Source: Takakia lepidozioides
Taxonomy: Eukaryota; Streptophyta; Takakiopsida; Takakiales; Takakiaceae
Assembly (NCBI GenBank): GCA_030704615.1
Contig: CM060731.1
Span: 32,364,001 to 32,428,000 of the forward strand
Direction: 5' to 3'
DNA length: 64,000 nt
A program made the position numbers and the translations under genes. Below, piece by piece: positions 54,085-64,000 of this stretch. A model generated the notes under the pieces. The model did not search any database. It saw only the letters and a program-made list of their open reading frames with translations, and was not told where the DNA came from. Position 1 is the first letter of the stretch. Each line of letters starts with the position of its first letter.

Positions 54085-54899
54085 AGGTACAAACATTCTG
54101 ACAGTGCTCCAGAGGCTACATTTTTGTGGATTCATTCATTGCATTGCTTTCCTGGATGCTTCTCCTCGGTTGCTTGATTAATGCTAGGTTTTCTTTGCAG
54201 CTTTTCATGTTGGCTTTTTTTGTTTGATTCATACTTGGATTTTGTTTATTCACTATTCCTGTTTGCTCATTGCTTTCCTGGTTGTTCTCTGGTCTGTGAC
54301 ACAGGAACTTGTGACAAACAAAGGTGATATTGTCGACAAGCCGGTACAGACGAGGGGCAAAAGTGTCGACCCGGCGAGTAGCCCCCCAAAAGAGGTCTCA
54401 CCACCATTGGAGACTGCAAATGGAGTAAGTCCAGGCCGTTGTCTTGTTTGTTTATTTTTTCCAACCTTGGGGCTCTCTTTAACTCGCAAATGTTGAGTGT
54501 CTTAGTCGTGTGTATGTCATGGGTTTTCACATCGTGTTCTTTTTGTGTGGAGTTGGGATCACAGTTCAGGGTGGGTGACGAGGTTCGGCTGTTGGATGTG
54601 AACTCCAAACGCAAGAAATGTGGAGTAGGACTGATTGTTGCTCTTCAAGGTGCTGTGGTGGGTTACGGGTACCCTGCTGTGCCCCTTGATTATGCCTGTG
54701 TGTACATCAAAGAGGCATGTGTCAGTAACACCCCTCTACCATATGTGAATGGTGTTAGGAAACAGACCGAGTTGGGGCAGGTGGTTGGCCAGACAACACT
54801 TTGGAGTCTAAAGTTACTAAAACTTATGGAGCTGCGGAAGGGATAGTCAGTATTGCACTGTTTAACAGAGTTCTTGATTCTAATAGCACTAGAACATAC

Positions 54900-55320
54900 T
54901 AGCTACAACAATTCAACCCATGTGCGGGCTTGCTTGTTTTTGGCTGGGCCTTTTGAGGCATGGATTTTTTGACCTTGTGGCTTTTGAGGTGTCCATTGGG
55001 ATATTGGTCTCATTTGGATTTTTGTAATGTGATTTATAGGGCTTGTATTGCCCTGTAGTTGACTATTTTCATTCTCCTTGAGGTTGATAGTATGCAGGGG
55101 GATCCATTCTGTTTTCATGTTGGAATTTCACCATGTAATAAAAATTTTAAATCATTTAATTCACTTTCATTTTAAATAATAATATTAAAAATAATACCAT
55201 TAAAAAAAAATCCAAGGCTGCAATCTCCCTGTTCTTTTAAATATTAAATGAAAACTAAAAAAAAAATATGAACATTAAAAATATAAACTATTTCGGAAAA
55301 CAATCTTGATGACACGTGAC
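54900..55320. other. 3' flank of the TnpA-like gene
   Basis: Probable 3' UTR followed by a very A/T-rich stretch (55130-55290) with poly-A runs. No gene. Confidence 0.5.
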
Positions 55321-56021
55321 ATCACTCTTGTTCAAACCAGAACACGTGGCAGTATATGACACGACATTCTTTATCCATATTTTCACCACGTGTAAAGATC
55401 CGTAGTCATATATGCTAGTCATATATTTTGTCAGTGTGCCACATGTCACATCTCAAGTGCAACAGGTGTCCCGCTAACAACTCTCCATGTAGACATCCCT
55501 GTAGTCATATGAGCGAGTCATGTAGTCACCACATGTGAAATCTGCCATAACACACGTGTTTCGCTAGCGCCTCTCCATGTAGGCATCACTGTGCAGACAT
55601 GTAGTCATATGATCATGGCAAGAAGTCGTGACATGTCAAATTCGCAGTGGCGCACGTGTCCATCCGTCGCCTCTCCATGTAGGCATCACTTTGCAGACAT
55701 ATAGTCATATGATCCCCTGACGAATGCATGACGTGTCGCTTGCGCAGTGGCGCACGTGTCCCGCTGAAGCCTCTCCATGTAGGTAGCGCTCAACAGACAA
55801 TGTAGTCATATATTAGTCATATAGTTGTGACTGCAACCCTCTCTACAGCAGGACTCCAGGTGCCACGCAAGCAGTCATGGATATGACTTGCAAAACGCAG
55901 TCCTAAAGACTAGTCGCTATGACAGGGCTTTTTTCACTACAGAGTGATGTAGTCATGAACGCATATAAGACTGAAAAAATAGTCATATGTGAAGTCATAA
56001 AAACGCTCATCTGTTGTAGTG
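55320..56021. repeat. Right subterminal repeats and terminus of CACTA2
   Basis: Four or five tandem-like units of 110-120 bases containing CCTCTCCATGTAGGCATCAC, GACATGTAGTCATATGA and GTGGCGCACGTGTC (about 55480, 55570, 55670, 55770), then TAGTCATAT motifs, and the terminus CGCTCATCTGTTGTAGTG at 56021. Confidence 0.85.
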
Positions 56022-56024
56022 ATG

Positions 56025-58260
56025 CTTAGGTGCACGACAGGGCGTATACAACATAACCATACAGTCAAATGTACTCATTTTGCATCTGGCATACATGCCC
56101 ACGAGGGTATTGTGAAGAATGACACCGAGTGTAATTCCAGCGCTGACAACATCAATAACATGGATCGCTTTGACCTTTTCTAGGGCTGTTGTAGGCTTGT
56201 ACACACATTACAAACACAAACAAATATGACCTGGTCTAGCTTCAACCCTTCTTACATCATTTGTTGATCATAGGTCTCCAAAGCCTCCATCCCACACCCC
56301 TGGTGCGCACATCCTGCAATCATCACGTGCCACATTTTGTTTAGTTACATTGGACCAATTGCCCCCTTCGCATCCTCAATGCTCCCACATATGACATACA
56401 CTTTCATTAGGGCAACATTCATAACGACATCTGGTACATTCCAGCGTTGATGATGTTCCCATGGACAGTTTGTCATTTTCCAAGGATGCCATACTTACAC
56501 ACGCATGCACCTAATTTCCAGCTTACAGGACTTCTATCTTGCTGCAGCTATCCCTGCCTCAGACATAATGGTAAGATAAACCCTACCAAGCATGTACATG
56601 AGTCTAACCCCAAATTTAGCCTTAGAAAACTCTTGATAGGAATGTAAATATGATCCTGAGGTCTAGTCAGTACTTCCTGTTGCTGTGAGATATTTGTCAA
56701 AGCATCTGTGGCACACATCCAAGGCTATGAGAGACATATCAGGGCCGTGGCAGCTCATGCAAGAGGAGAAGTTTCGCGCAACCTGCAGGTTGCGAAATTT
56801 GTTAAATACAGGCTCTGCAAAACCCATTGCCTCTCAGCTCAGCATGGATATCCTTAATTCTGGGATGCAACTTGTCATCTACAACGACACCCTCTTGCTA
56901 ACCTCAATGCAGCAGCGACCTGGCTCCTTTCTAACCCCTCTGACCTTCATCATTCTTCTCACATTTGCAGTATCATCCCACCTGTCAGGCTGTAGCATAG
57001 ATGTTTGATAGCAACACATAAGTCGCTGCATCCTGTTCATCCCACTTGAGGATAGATGTTGCCGCACGTTCAGCCATCTCCACATTGCCATGGATTCTAC
57101 ATGCACCAAAACAAGGCCTTCCACATCACAACATCTCGATTGATTGGTATTTTATTGATCAGGTCCACTGCCTCATCCAGTTGTCGCGCACATCCAAGAA
57201 GGTCCACCATGCAGCCAAAGTGCTTTACTGTTGGAGTGACACCATGATCTTGACTCAGGGAATCGAAGTCTTTCTTCATTCAGTAGGCCAGTGTGGTTCC
57301 ATGCAGAGAACACATATAAAGGTTCAAGCCGTTCTTTTGCATTCCTTCAAATAGTTGCAGGACCTCCCTATGACAACCATGCTGGGCATATCCTGCGATC
57401 ATCGCATTCCACGACACTACATTTCATTCAGCCATATTGTCAAATACTCCCTTTGCATCCTCGATGCACCCACATTTCACATACATGTCCACCAGGGCAG
57501 TATCCAGAATGACATTTGGTACAATTCCAGCTTTGATGATGTCCCCATGTACCTCTTTGCCCTTTTCCAGGGCTGCCAGGCTTGCACAAGCATTGCAAAC
57601 ACACACACAACATGATGTGGTTGCACTTCCTCCCTTCCCCCATCATTTGCTCATAGGTCTCCAAGGCCTCCATCCCGCGCCCCTGTTGTGCATATCCTGC
57701 AAGCATGGCGTTCCATGACACCAAATCTCGTTCAGCCATATTGTTGAACACTCCTCCGCATCCTCAATGCTCCCACACATTTGGCAACATTCCACGAGGG
57801 TATTGTTTATAATCACATCTGGTACAATTCCAGCTTTGGCGATGCAACCATGCACCTCTTTGTCCTTTTCCAGGACTGCCAGGCTTGCACATGCACTGCA
57901 AACGCACACAAACGTGATGTGGTCAGGCTTCACCCCTTCCCCCATCATTTGCTTATAGGTCTCCAAAGCCTCCATGCCGCGCCCCTGCTGTGCATACCCT
58001 GCAAGCATCGCCTTCCATGACACCACATCTCGTTCAGCCATAGTGCTAAAAACTCCCTTCGCATCCTTAATGCACCCACATTTGGCATACATGTCCACCA
58101 AGGCAGTGTTCAGGATGACGCCTGGTACAATTCCAGCTTGCCTTTGCATCCTTGATGCACCCATATTTGACATACATGTCCACCAGGGCAGTGTTCAAAA
58201 TGACATCTTGTACAATCCAGCTTTGACGATGTCACCATAGGTCTCCAACGCATTCCTACC
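56025..58260 (-). pseudogene. Decayed PPR (pentatricopeptide) protein genes
   Basis: Minus-strand PLS-type PPR repeats broken by frameshifts and stops. Well-preserved blocks are LNTALVDMYAKCGCIKDAKG, MAERDVVSWKAMLAGYAQQG, QMMGEGVKPDHITFVCVCSA, LEKGKEVHGDIIKAGIVPNV and, at the C-terminal side (57280-56880), VKHFGCMVDLLG, INRDVVMWKAL and RWDDTANVRRMMKVRGVRKE (E-type motif). Further left (56500-56080) a second, more decayed set begins again (HNTLVGMYARCKM), so two tandem PPR genes or a duplication are present. Functional PPR proteins bind organellar RNA; this copy cannot. The left side is cut by CACTA2 at 56024. Confidence 0.8.
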
Positions 58261-58359
58261 ACACCCATGCTTAGTAAATCCTGCCAACATTATATTCCAC
58301 GTGATCAAAGATCATTGAGGCATTCTGTTGAACAATTGGTGAGCATCCATCATGCTCCC

Positions 58360-58820
58360 GCACTTAACATACATGTTGAGAATGGTATTGAGTAGAATGT
58401 GGACTCCCTCTCTTGATCCTGTTCCAGAAGTTGTGCTCATGGTTGAGGTGCCTGATTTTATCAACTGTTTCGCTGCAGCTGCTGCCTTTTAGTTGACCAT
58501 CCACCCATGCAGGTTTCTTGTAGCTATTGATCTGCATGGAATCATATGTAATCTTGTGCTTGAAATTTGGTCCTCTTGGATGAATCTGGACCCACATTCT
58601 ATCCCCGCTCCTTCAGCTATCCATGCCTCTGCACAAATCATGCATTCGTCCTTGCTGCTAGCAGCTGACGATGACAGCCTAGATTTGTTCTAGGAGACAC
58701 ACAACTCAGCTCAACACACTAGTTCCTACGCTGAATTGCATCTGCTACTCTCTATAATCTAACAGACATTCATCTTTTGGCCTCGGTTGTCCCACCATTG
58801 ACTGGGGTCAGAAAAGTAGT
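58360..58820 (-). repeat. Dispersed segment, second piece (inverted copy of 28.9-29.3 kb)
   Basis: Reverse complement of the CACTA2-borne segment: MWVQIHPRGPNFKHKITYDS and YKKPAWVDGQL stay open here for about 77 codons (58597-58364). No family recognised. The homology ends at about 58820, where the Helentron-type fragment begins. Confidence 0.6.
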
Positions 58821-58841
58821 CATTGTTAAGATTGATCATGT

Positions 58842-60369
58842 CTAGGTAAATAAAGATGTTAATGGATCATTGATATATATTGAAAGTGTGTTTGATAGTT
58901 TGAATGCAATATAAATTGGTTTGTGGAAATCTGGCCAATATGCTTCTGTCACACCAGATTCACATTCATTTCCAAGGACATTTGCCCATATGTGGTCTAG
59001 TTGAGATCCGACTTTTGTCGTGCTTTCACTAAACTGTGACTTTAATTTGAATTTATCCATGAAATCCAACAGTTGTTGTAGTTTTTTGCATGGTTTTTGT
59101 CTTCTAAAATGTCAACATTAAAATCTCCCAAAATGATAATTGGACAATATTTGGGCGAATTTTGTATTAGAGCTTCAAGTTTGTTTAGGAACGTAGAAAA
59201 TGTACATGAATGAGCTCTATAAACACATACAATATGTATTGCTTTTCGTGGATTGGTATTGAATGTGGCTGCTATGAATTCTGAGCCATTACTGGTTGTT
59301 GTATTGAAAGAGTTTAAGTTCATATGTATGTCATACATCATCATTAACCCATGACCGTCATGGATTGAAACATATGAATACTTAGATGAATCTATGAATT
59401 TGTGCACATCGGTTGAGGAGTGGTGTATTCATGTTTCTATAAGACATAAGATGTGAGACATTTGGAGGTTATGATCATGGTTAATGTCTTCATAATGCTG
59501 CCGTAGAGAAGTTGTATTTAAGGCTTGTATAATTACATGAGAATGAGGCAAGGTTTTTAATTGAGGAATATATGGTTTCCAAGTTGCAAGTTGTTTTATC
59601 TTTTCATTTTGTATGTACCATGGATCCACTAGAAGTTTTCATGTTTGGAGATGAGCCAACAAAAATAGTTTTTCTTTTGTTCGAATGCGAGACAAAGTTG
59701 TATACGTTAGACCATGTTTTTTGATATGGTAGGATCAAAGACTAGTTCATCCAGTGACAATCCTTGCGAGCGATGTATTGTTCTTATTGCTGCAAGTTGA
59801 ATTGGAAATTGTATTCTTGTTATGGTATGTGATTGTGTTTTACCGACTCTTATATCTTTGATAATAGGTTCAACTGGTGTCCATTGAGATTCAATATCAT
59901 TAGTGAACAAATAATTAAATTTTTCTCTTGTTAGTATTCCAATCTTAGAGTTTTGAAACGTTATCCATATTATGGTTTTGTCACAATATGTTGTTGATGC
60001 TTTAAATACGACGTCAGCTCCATTCACAAGACCATCAGATGTTGTGTAAATTCCAGCACATAATTCTACCAACATATTTTTTTTGATATGAATTGCAGAA
60101 TGCAAACCTGCGGTTTTGCTTGGATCGTTTGGAAGTTTGTAAGATAACGGACATGATGAGTGATTAATGTCCGTTGCTTTGAAAACAAATGTGGGACCTG
60201 ATGTATTAGCGAACACAATTTCATTGTGTTTTCGTACGAATATATTTGTATAAAATAAATATGGAATGGTGAGATCTTTGGGTGGTTGTCGATAACAAAT
60301 TGAATTTATAAATTGTATATCTTCTATAGTTTGTACTGATGTACGGAATGGATACTTTCCTGCTGCCAC
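58842..60369 (-). pseudogene. Helentron-type fragment: Pif1 helicase C-terminus plus EEP endonuclease
   Basis: 60369-59707 encodes the end of a Pif1-family helicase: MLVELCAGIYTTSDGLVNGA, then IQFPIQLAAIRTIHRSQGLS (motif VI). Downstream on the same strand is an endonuclease/exonuclease/phosphatase-like domain: PIIILGDFNVDILEDKNH (59150-59090) and GSQLDHIWANVLG to EAYWPDFHKPIYIAFKL (58990-58890), the D-F-N and D-H motifs of that fold. A helicase followed by this nuclease is the layout of Helentrons, a Helitron subgroup. A TGA (about 59435) replaces an expected Trp and a frame shift occurs near 59070, so it is inactive. The Rep nuclease and most of the helicase are missing. It splits a dispersed repeat whose parts lie at 58.36-58.82 and 60.35-60.74 kb. 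Confidence 0.75.
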
Positions 60370-60740
60370 ATTGGCAGAAACTTGTCAAAGTCATCCCAAA
60401 CCACCCCAAATCCACCCTACGACCTAACTTACAGAATTCAATATACATCTCAAGGCCGAGTCTGATGAGAGGGCAAAACAGGCTGAAATAGGTTGAAGAA
60501 GAAGGTGCCCTCACCACATTGTCCTTGACCTTGTGTCATGACCCATGGAGGATTTGACCGACCATCAACCCAAAAGGACCTCTTGTGTGTGCTGTTTGTG
60601 TCTGTAGTTAGATAATGTAGGTTTGGTCTGTGCGAACCACCACGGTGCAGCTGAGCAGACAGAGATTGAAATACGGCCTGCTAAGACCAAGCTGACTCTC
60701 CCAAGAACCTTACAAACATCAGGAAGAATACCAAATCATG
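60350..60740 (-). repeat. Dispersed segment, first piece (inverted copy of 28.54-28.88 kb)
   Basis: Reverse complement of 28536-28880, with shared landmarks CAAGCTGACTCTCCCAAGAA, GGTTGAAGAAGAAGGTGCCC and CCTCAAGGCCGAGTCTGATG-like sequence. It continues the repeat interrupted by the Helentron-type fragment. Confidence 0.6.
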
Positions 60741-60749
60741 GTACTAATA

Positions 60750-62850
60750 GGAGCAAAGAGCCCACATTTGCAGGATGGACAAACTTCTTCACATCGTACA
60801 TTAAGAAAAAACCACACCTTGCAATTGCGGTTGTCCCACCATTGTGAAGGATCTTTAAAAAACTCATGCCAGCTCTGCTCCGTGCTCCAAGGTAGAGGTT
60901 TGTGCTTGGCTGTGGGAGCCCACCCTAAAGCTCCACAATGCGCCTGGAAAAGAGGAAGATGGAGCTGCAGACATGTAATCGGGTAATTCGGAGTGATTTG
61001 TAACAACGACCAGGTAGCAACGGAGCAACAGCCGTCGGAGTCTCAAGTGCGCGGGTTTGACCTCGGAAATTGGCGCCGTAACAAAACGAAACGAACCGAA
61101 CGACGAGTGAGAGAGAAAGTGAGCCTATTCTTGCCTATGCTGAAACCAGTTCTGACTTTGTCGTCAATGGAATTTTATTTTTTTAGCATATTATACATTT
61201 TTAGTTTTAAAGATATTTATCCCTTTAAGCTGAAAATTGAAAATTAACAAACTGAGTCTCCATTTCTTCAGAGTTAGTCAGACATTTTGTTTTCTTTTTT
61301 CCTTTTTTTTAGTTAACAGGGGAATTGAAGCCCTAATATTTATTATAAATTATTGTGGGGAAAAATTTAAAACCCCTACAGTATTACACCATAAGTTTTT
61401 TTGGATATTGAGCAAAATCAAAGAATGATTATTAGCAGATACATATGCTCAATGCTAGGCATTCAAGGCAGGACCTTTCAAAAACTTACACAAATGCGAG
61501 CTTTTGACATTTCTAGAATCTTGGTTGATGGAGGTCGTCTTTTGGAATTTCAAAAAACATTTCTACAAATTTTTCGGAGTTTTTGAAAAAAGGGGAAAAA
61601 AACTTGCATTTTTGTACACAATATGTTCTTAGCTGGAATTTCTACATAGAAGAAAATGAATTAATATGTGTGGAACCATAGGGCCTGTGGGTTCCGAAAA
61701 TGCTTAGCAGAGGTGCAAGAAACAGGTTATTAGAGCAAACTTTAACTAGCCTGGGTGTATCCTTCTCCTTTCTTCCACAAAATAACCGGAAATTTCTCTA
61801 TCCGCAAGATTATCTGAGATGTTGGAGCGGCTGTTTCTGGCAGATGGCACCCGACCACATTGATGATGATGATGAAAACTTTGGATTGTATATAGCGAGC
61901 CTACCCAATTGGAATGCTTCTCCTTTTCCAGCCCAAGGTTTTGTCTTTGTCGTCCGCCAAAAGAGATCAATAAGTTAGGTAAAAAGGACACCGGGCCGGC
62001 ATTTATTCTTCAGGTTTATAGTATAAATAAAAAGAACACGGGGCCAGTGATTTTTTTCTTAAATTTGAAAAATAGCACGAGTGGCTACAAGAAATAGCTA
62101 TATATTCTGTTCATCCATTGAAGATTTGGATAGAAACATCCTCCTATGTACTTTCATCCATTTATATCATCCACATTTGGCGAATTCATCCATTATTTTT
62201 TTTTTCCTTGTAGAAGTTTGGCGATTTCATCCATGAAAAAATTGGGAATTTACGACAGAATATTGCATTTTCATGTTTTGAGGTCGCCATTTCGCGATTT
62301 TTCGCCAAAAACAAAAAACACTGCACCGGGCCGGCATTTATTCTTCAGGTTTATAGTTTATACGTTTATACGCGGAAATGACTAATACTATAATAAGGAG
62401 CACGAGGCAACACGAAGGCGTAATGACGTAATGACTATGAGCGAAGTGAAACCGTTGGACACGTTGTGGATCGTAACGCGCGTTGAATCTGGCTACATCG
62501 GACGGTCAGAAGGGCATCGTAATGTGGTAGAGCGGTGGCGTGCTTGTTGGCAGCAGAGCCAGCGTCTTCCCGCATCGACTCTGCGTGGTGGCTCTGTCAA
62601 TTTGCGTGGACGTATCGGATGTGTAATCTCGGGCGTGGCCATGGTGGTAGAGCGGAGGCGGGGGGGTGGTGCGATGAAGCAGCCGGGATCAATTTTGAGC
62701 GTGATGTAGGCCTGGGATCTGTGCAGACATGCTCATGGCTTGCAATCTGCATTTGCATTTGCAGTCGTTCTTTGAGCCAAGAGATCGGGGATTGTTGGCG
62801 ATGAGAATTTGAGAGAAATTAGGAGAGGTGAGGGGTAAGGGATCGGGAAA
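60750..62850. other. Intergenic, A/T-rich, nothing recognisable
   Basis: About 2.1 kb. A phrase GACACCGGGCCGGCATTTAT with TCTTCAGGTTTATAG (about 61988-62020) recurs at about 62323-62355, suggesting a short local duplication. No convincing open frame, RNA gene or transposon end was found. The last few hundred bases could hold the promoter of the gene at 62852. Confidence 0.5.
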
Positions 62851-62851
62851 G

Positions 62852-63232
62852 ATGGCGTCTTGCATCATGCTGGATCTGGTGCCGTTGCTGTTTGTATTGT
62901 CTGTACTTATGCCGTGCCCTTGCCGTTGCTTTGGGGATTTAAACCCTAATGTTCTTTCCACGTACAATCGAACATTACCTGTCACATTTCAGTCAGAGTA
63001 TGGAGCTGCAGTCATGCTCCCTCTTTCAGGTTCGGCAGAGGAGCATCAGATATCCCAGCATGGCAGGGAGCTTGTTGCTGACGCTCGCATGAATTTGCAC
63101 GACGATCTTCTGACCAAAGGGTACGAATTCAAATTTTCACCCTTACTTTGCCTCCGGAAAGTACCTGTCAATTCACTCGGAAGCTTCAGTTACGAGTGCA
63201 GAATAATACAAGCCACCGCATCCGCTCCCCAG
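62852..63232 (+). CDS. Putative secreted protein, first exon
   Basis: ATG in the context AAAGATGGCG, a fair plant start. The first 26 or so residues form a signal-peptide-like segment (MASCIMLDLVPLLFVLSVLM then PCPCRCFG). The following part (FQSEYGAAVMLPLSGSAEEH, ELVADARMNLHDDLLTKGYE) is not a family I recognise. A GT donor at 63233 (CCCCAG/GTGTGC) fits the end of a 127-codon exon; the open frame continues to 63313 if unspliced. Downstream exons were not identified before the window ends. This is the only candidate here that does not look transposon-derived. Confidence 0.45.
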
Positions 63233-63313
63233 GTGTGCTCTATTCCTTCTGTCTCTCTCTCTGCTACGGCAAGAACAGACTGTTGCGAACGCGCATTCTT
63301 TGGGAGGGCGTGA

Positions 63314-64000
63314 CTCTTTCTATCGCTTATTTGTGTAGGCAAGGGGTGACTAATTTTACGAACATAGAAGAAGAGGATTTGCCACCTTTTGGCAAGTATT
63401 TGCTCGGTGTTAGCTTGAAATGGTCATGTAAATGGAGTCTTGCCTACTTTGCCGAAGCACTGTATTATTCTATGGGAAGATTCCCTTTTGAAGCGTATTT
63501 TCTTCAGACGATAACAGTGCAAGTAGCTGCGAATTGAACTCGGACTTTATGATACAGTATTGGCTGGATGGGATTGCATTTCCACATTACACATACGAAG
63601 ATTATTGGGGAAAGCCCTTATGTGATGAAAATAGCATATGATGATTGAATGATCTCAACTCTGTGAGGGAATGATGATTGCACACAAACAATACATGTAG
63701 ATTCATTTGAAACAGATTTGGACCAAGAGGCATGTAAGGACGTGAGATCAGTTGATAAGTCAGCTAAGTTTTCCTGAAACAGGATCAATTTGCTGTGGTT
63801 GGAATACAAACATGGACTATACATCTTCCCCGGCACCACATTCTTTTCGGGGAACTTTCACAAGCATGAGCAATGTGATTTACTTATGTTTTCTCCAATG
63901 CTTTTGCCTGTATTTGGCCAGCTCTATTGTCAGGCCATTTCACAAACACCACAACACGATCATTTCTATTTGTAGGTTTTGTTTCCTGATTCCAGCCTAA
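63314..64000. other. Downstream sequence, no gene resolved
   Basis: Unique sequence with short open frames in all phases. It may be intron or later exons of the preceding gene. A possible acceptor TTTGTGTAG lies at about 63339. Confidence 0.3.

Larger units (their letters stand above)
34859..54846 (+). pseudogene. CACTA2 TnpA-like gene with FCP1-like module, split by MULE Y
   Basis: Second CACTA gene, divergent from tnp2. Pieces in order: start exon MVKRKVFKVTVPLTEYKKF (34859); basic/acidic exon (about 35310-35590); Pro/Tyr/Gly-rich exon from 36179 (PPYGQYGQYPPPPY), with a frame break near 36260 and TAG at 36469-36471; the Transposase_24-type core (RNVWHAALKGQAYRKLDC, KQTIGRIMKSQRYEAH, VWNKLVSYWQTEVFHK) up to the MULE insertion at 37046. 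It resumes in frame at 52487 (GNMKKANGAILNPTKTGRGG), then exons with TLYEIQEGSVSRL and MIEYQKAIVTRLG, an FCP1-like region (53220-54080), and a last exon (about 54551-54846) with a GVGLIVALQG to VVGQTTLW domain typical of the C-terminus of such plant proteins. TnpA-type proteins bind the element ends. Dead because of Y and the stops. Confidence 0.7.
27958..56021. mobile_element. CACTA (En/Spm) element 'CACTA2', 28,064 bp
   Basis: Complete borders. The left end is CACTACAAGAGATGAGCG then TTTTTAGGACT; the right end, as reverse complement, is CACTACAACAGATGAGCG then TTTTTATGACT, about 29 bases with two mismatches. Both are flanked by ATG. The element contains subterminal GTAGTCATAT-type repeats at both ends, tnp2 and DUF4216 exons (minus), a divergent TnpA-like gene (plus), captured host-gene fragments on the left, and MULE Y (37046-52477) inserted in the TnpA-like gene. 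Without Y it would be about 12.6 kb, a usual size for plant CACTA elements. Confidence 0.9.

Noticed and set aside
1-64000. tRNA, rRNA or other structured RNA genes
   Set aside because: I looked for tRNA B-box-like and rRNA sequences and saw none that could be folded convincingly by eye. The strong hairpins found belong to the repeat families.

Overview
The window is nuclear DNA of a land plant, most likely a seed-free one (fern or lycophyte; moss not excluded). The evidence is spliceosomal introns with plant-type GT/AG sites, pentatricopeptide-repeat (PPR) remnants, a ribosomal protein eS1 fragment, plant-type CACTA (En/Spm) and MULE transposons, and Ty3 LTR retrotransposons. The organism assignment is inference. 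Almost everything here is nested transposable elements. The only candidate host gene is a short putative secreted-protein exon near the right end (about 62.85 kb).

Layout. 1-4.72 kb: a Ty3-type LTR retrotransposon on the minus strand that runs off the left edge. It is inserted in the 3' coding part of 'Z', a truncated ParB/methyltransferase-type gene (4.72-7.0 kb, minus). 7.15-17.63 kb and about 22.1-24.72 kb: two halves of one MULE-type DNA transposon, 'X'. The matching 9-bp target duplications lie at 17628-17636 (reverse complement) and 24717-24725. X sits in an intron of a first CACTA element ('CACTA1': tnp2 exons 17.69-21.2 kb minus, DUF4216 exon 24.8-25.7 kb plus, right end 27357), and an inversion has split both. 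27.36-27.95 kb: Ty3 integrase fragment. 27958-56021: a second CACTA element ('CACTA2', 28,064 bp, 3-bp duplication ATG, matching terminal repeats). CACTA2 carries tnp2 and DUF4216 exons (minus), captured eS1 pieces, and a divergent TnpA-like gene (plus) that contains an FCP1-like phosphatase module. A second MULE, 'Y' (37046-52477, 15,432 bp, 9-bp duplication), splits that gene. 56.0-58.3 kb: decayed PPR genes. 58.8-60.35 kb: a Helentron-type fragment (Pif1 helicase C-terminus plus endonuclease) inside a dispersed repeat. 60.7-64 kb: AT-rich sequence and the secreted-protein exon.

The notable system is the X/Y family. Besides a MULE/SWIM transposase, each element carries a multi-exon gene with an N-terminal ParB-like domain and a C-terminal permuted N4/N6-type methyltransferase-like domain. 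Each also carries its own family of palindromes: about 29 clustered copies of AAATGCGGNNCCGCATTT in X, plus more around its genes and inside three introns; and about 46 copies of a 116-bp unit with a 40-bp hairpin in Y, filling the first intron of the Y gene. The two palindromes differ in their flanks but share the core TGCG-N4-CGCA. I infer that the cargo protein reads its own element's palindromes, comparable in logic to VANDAL/VANC anti-silencing or ParB/parS. In Y the cargo gene is open through ten exons (3,315 nt, 1,104 codons plus stop), whereas its transposase is frameshifted.

Many genes carry one-base frame breaks, some in homopolymers. These could be real decay or assembly errors.
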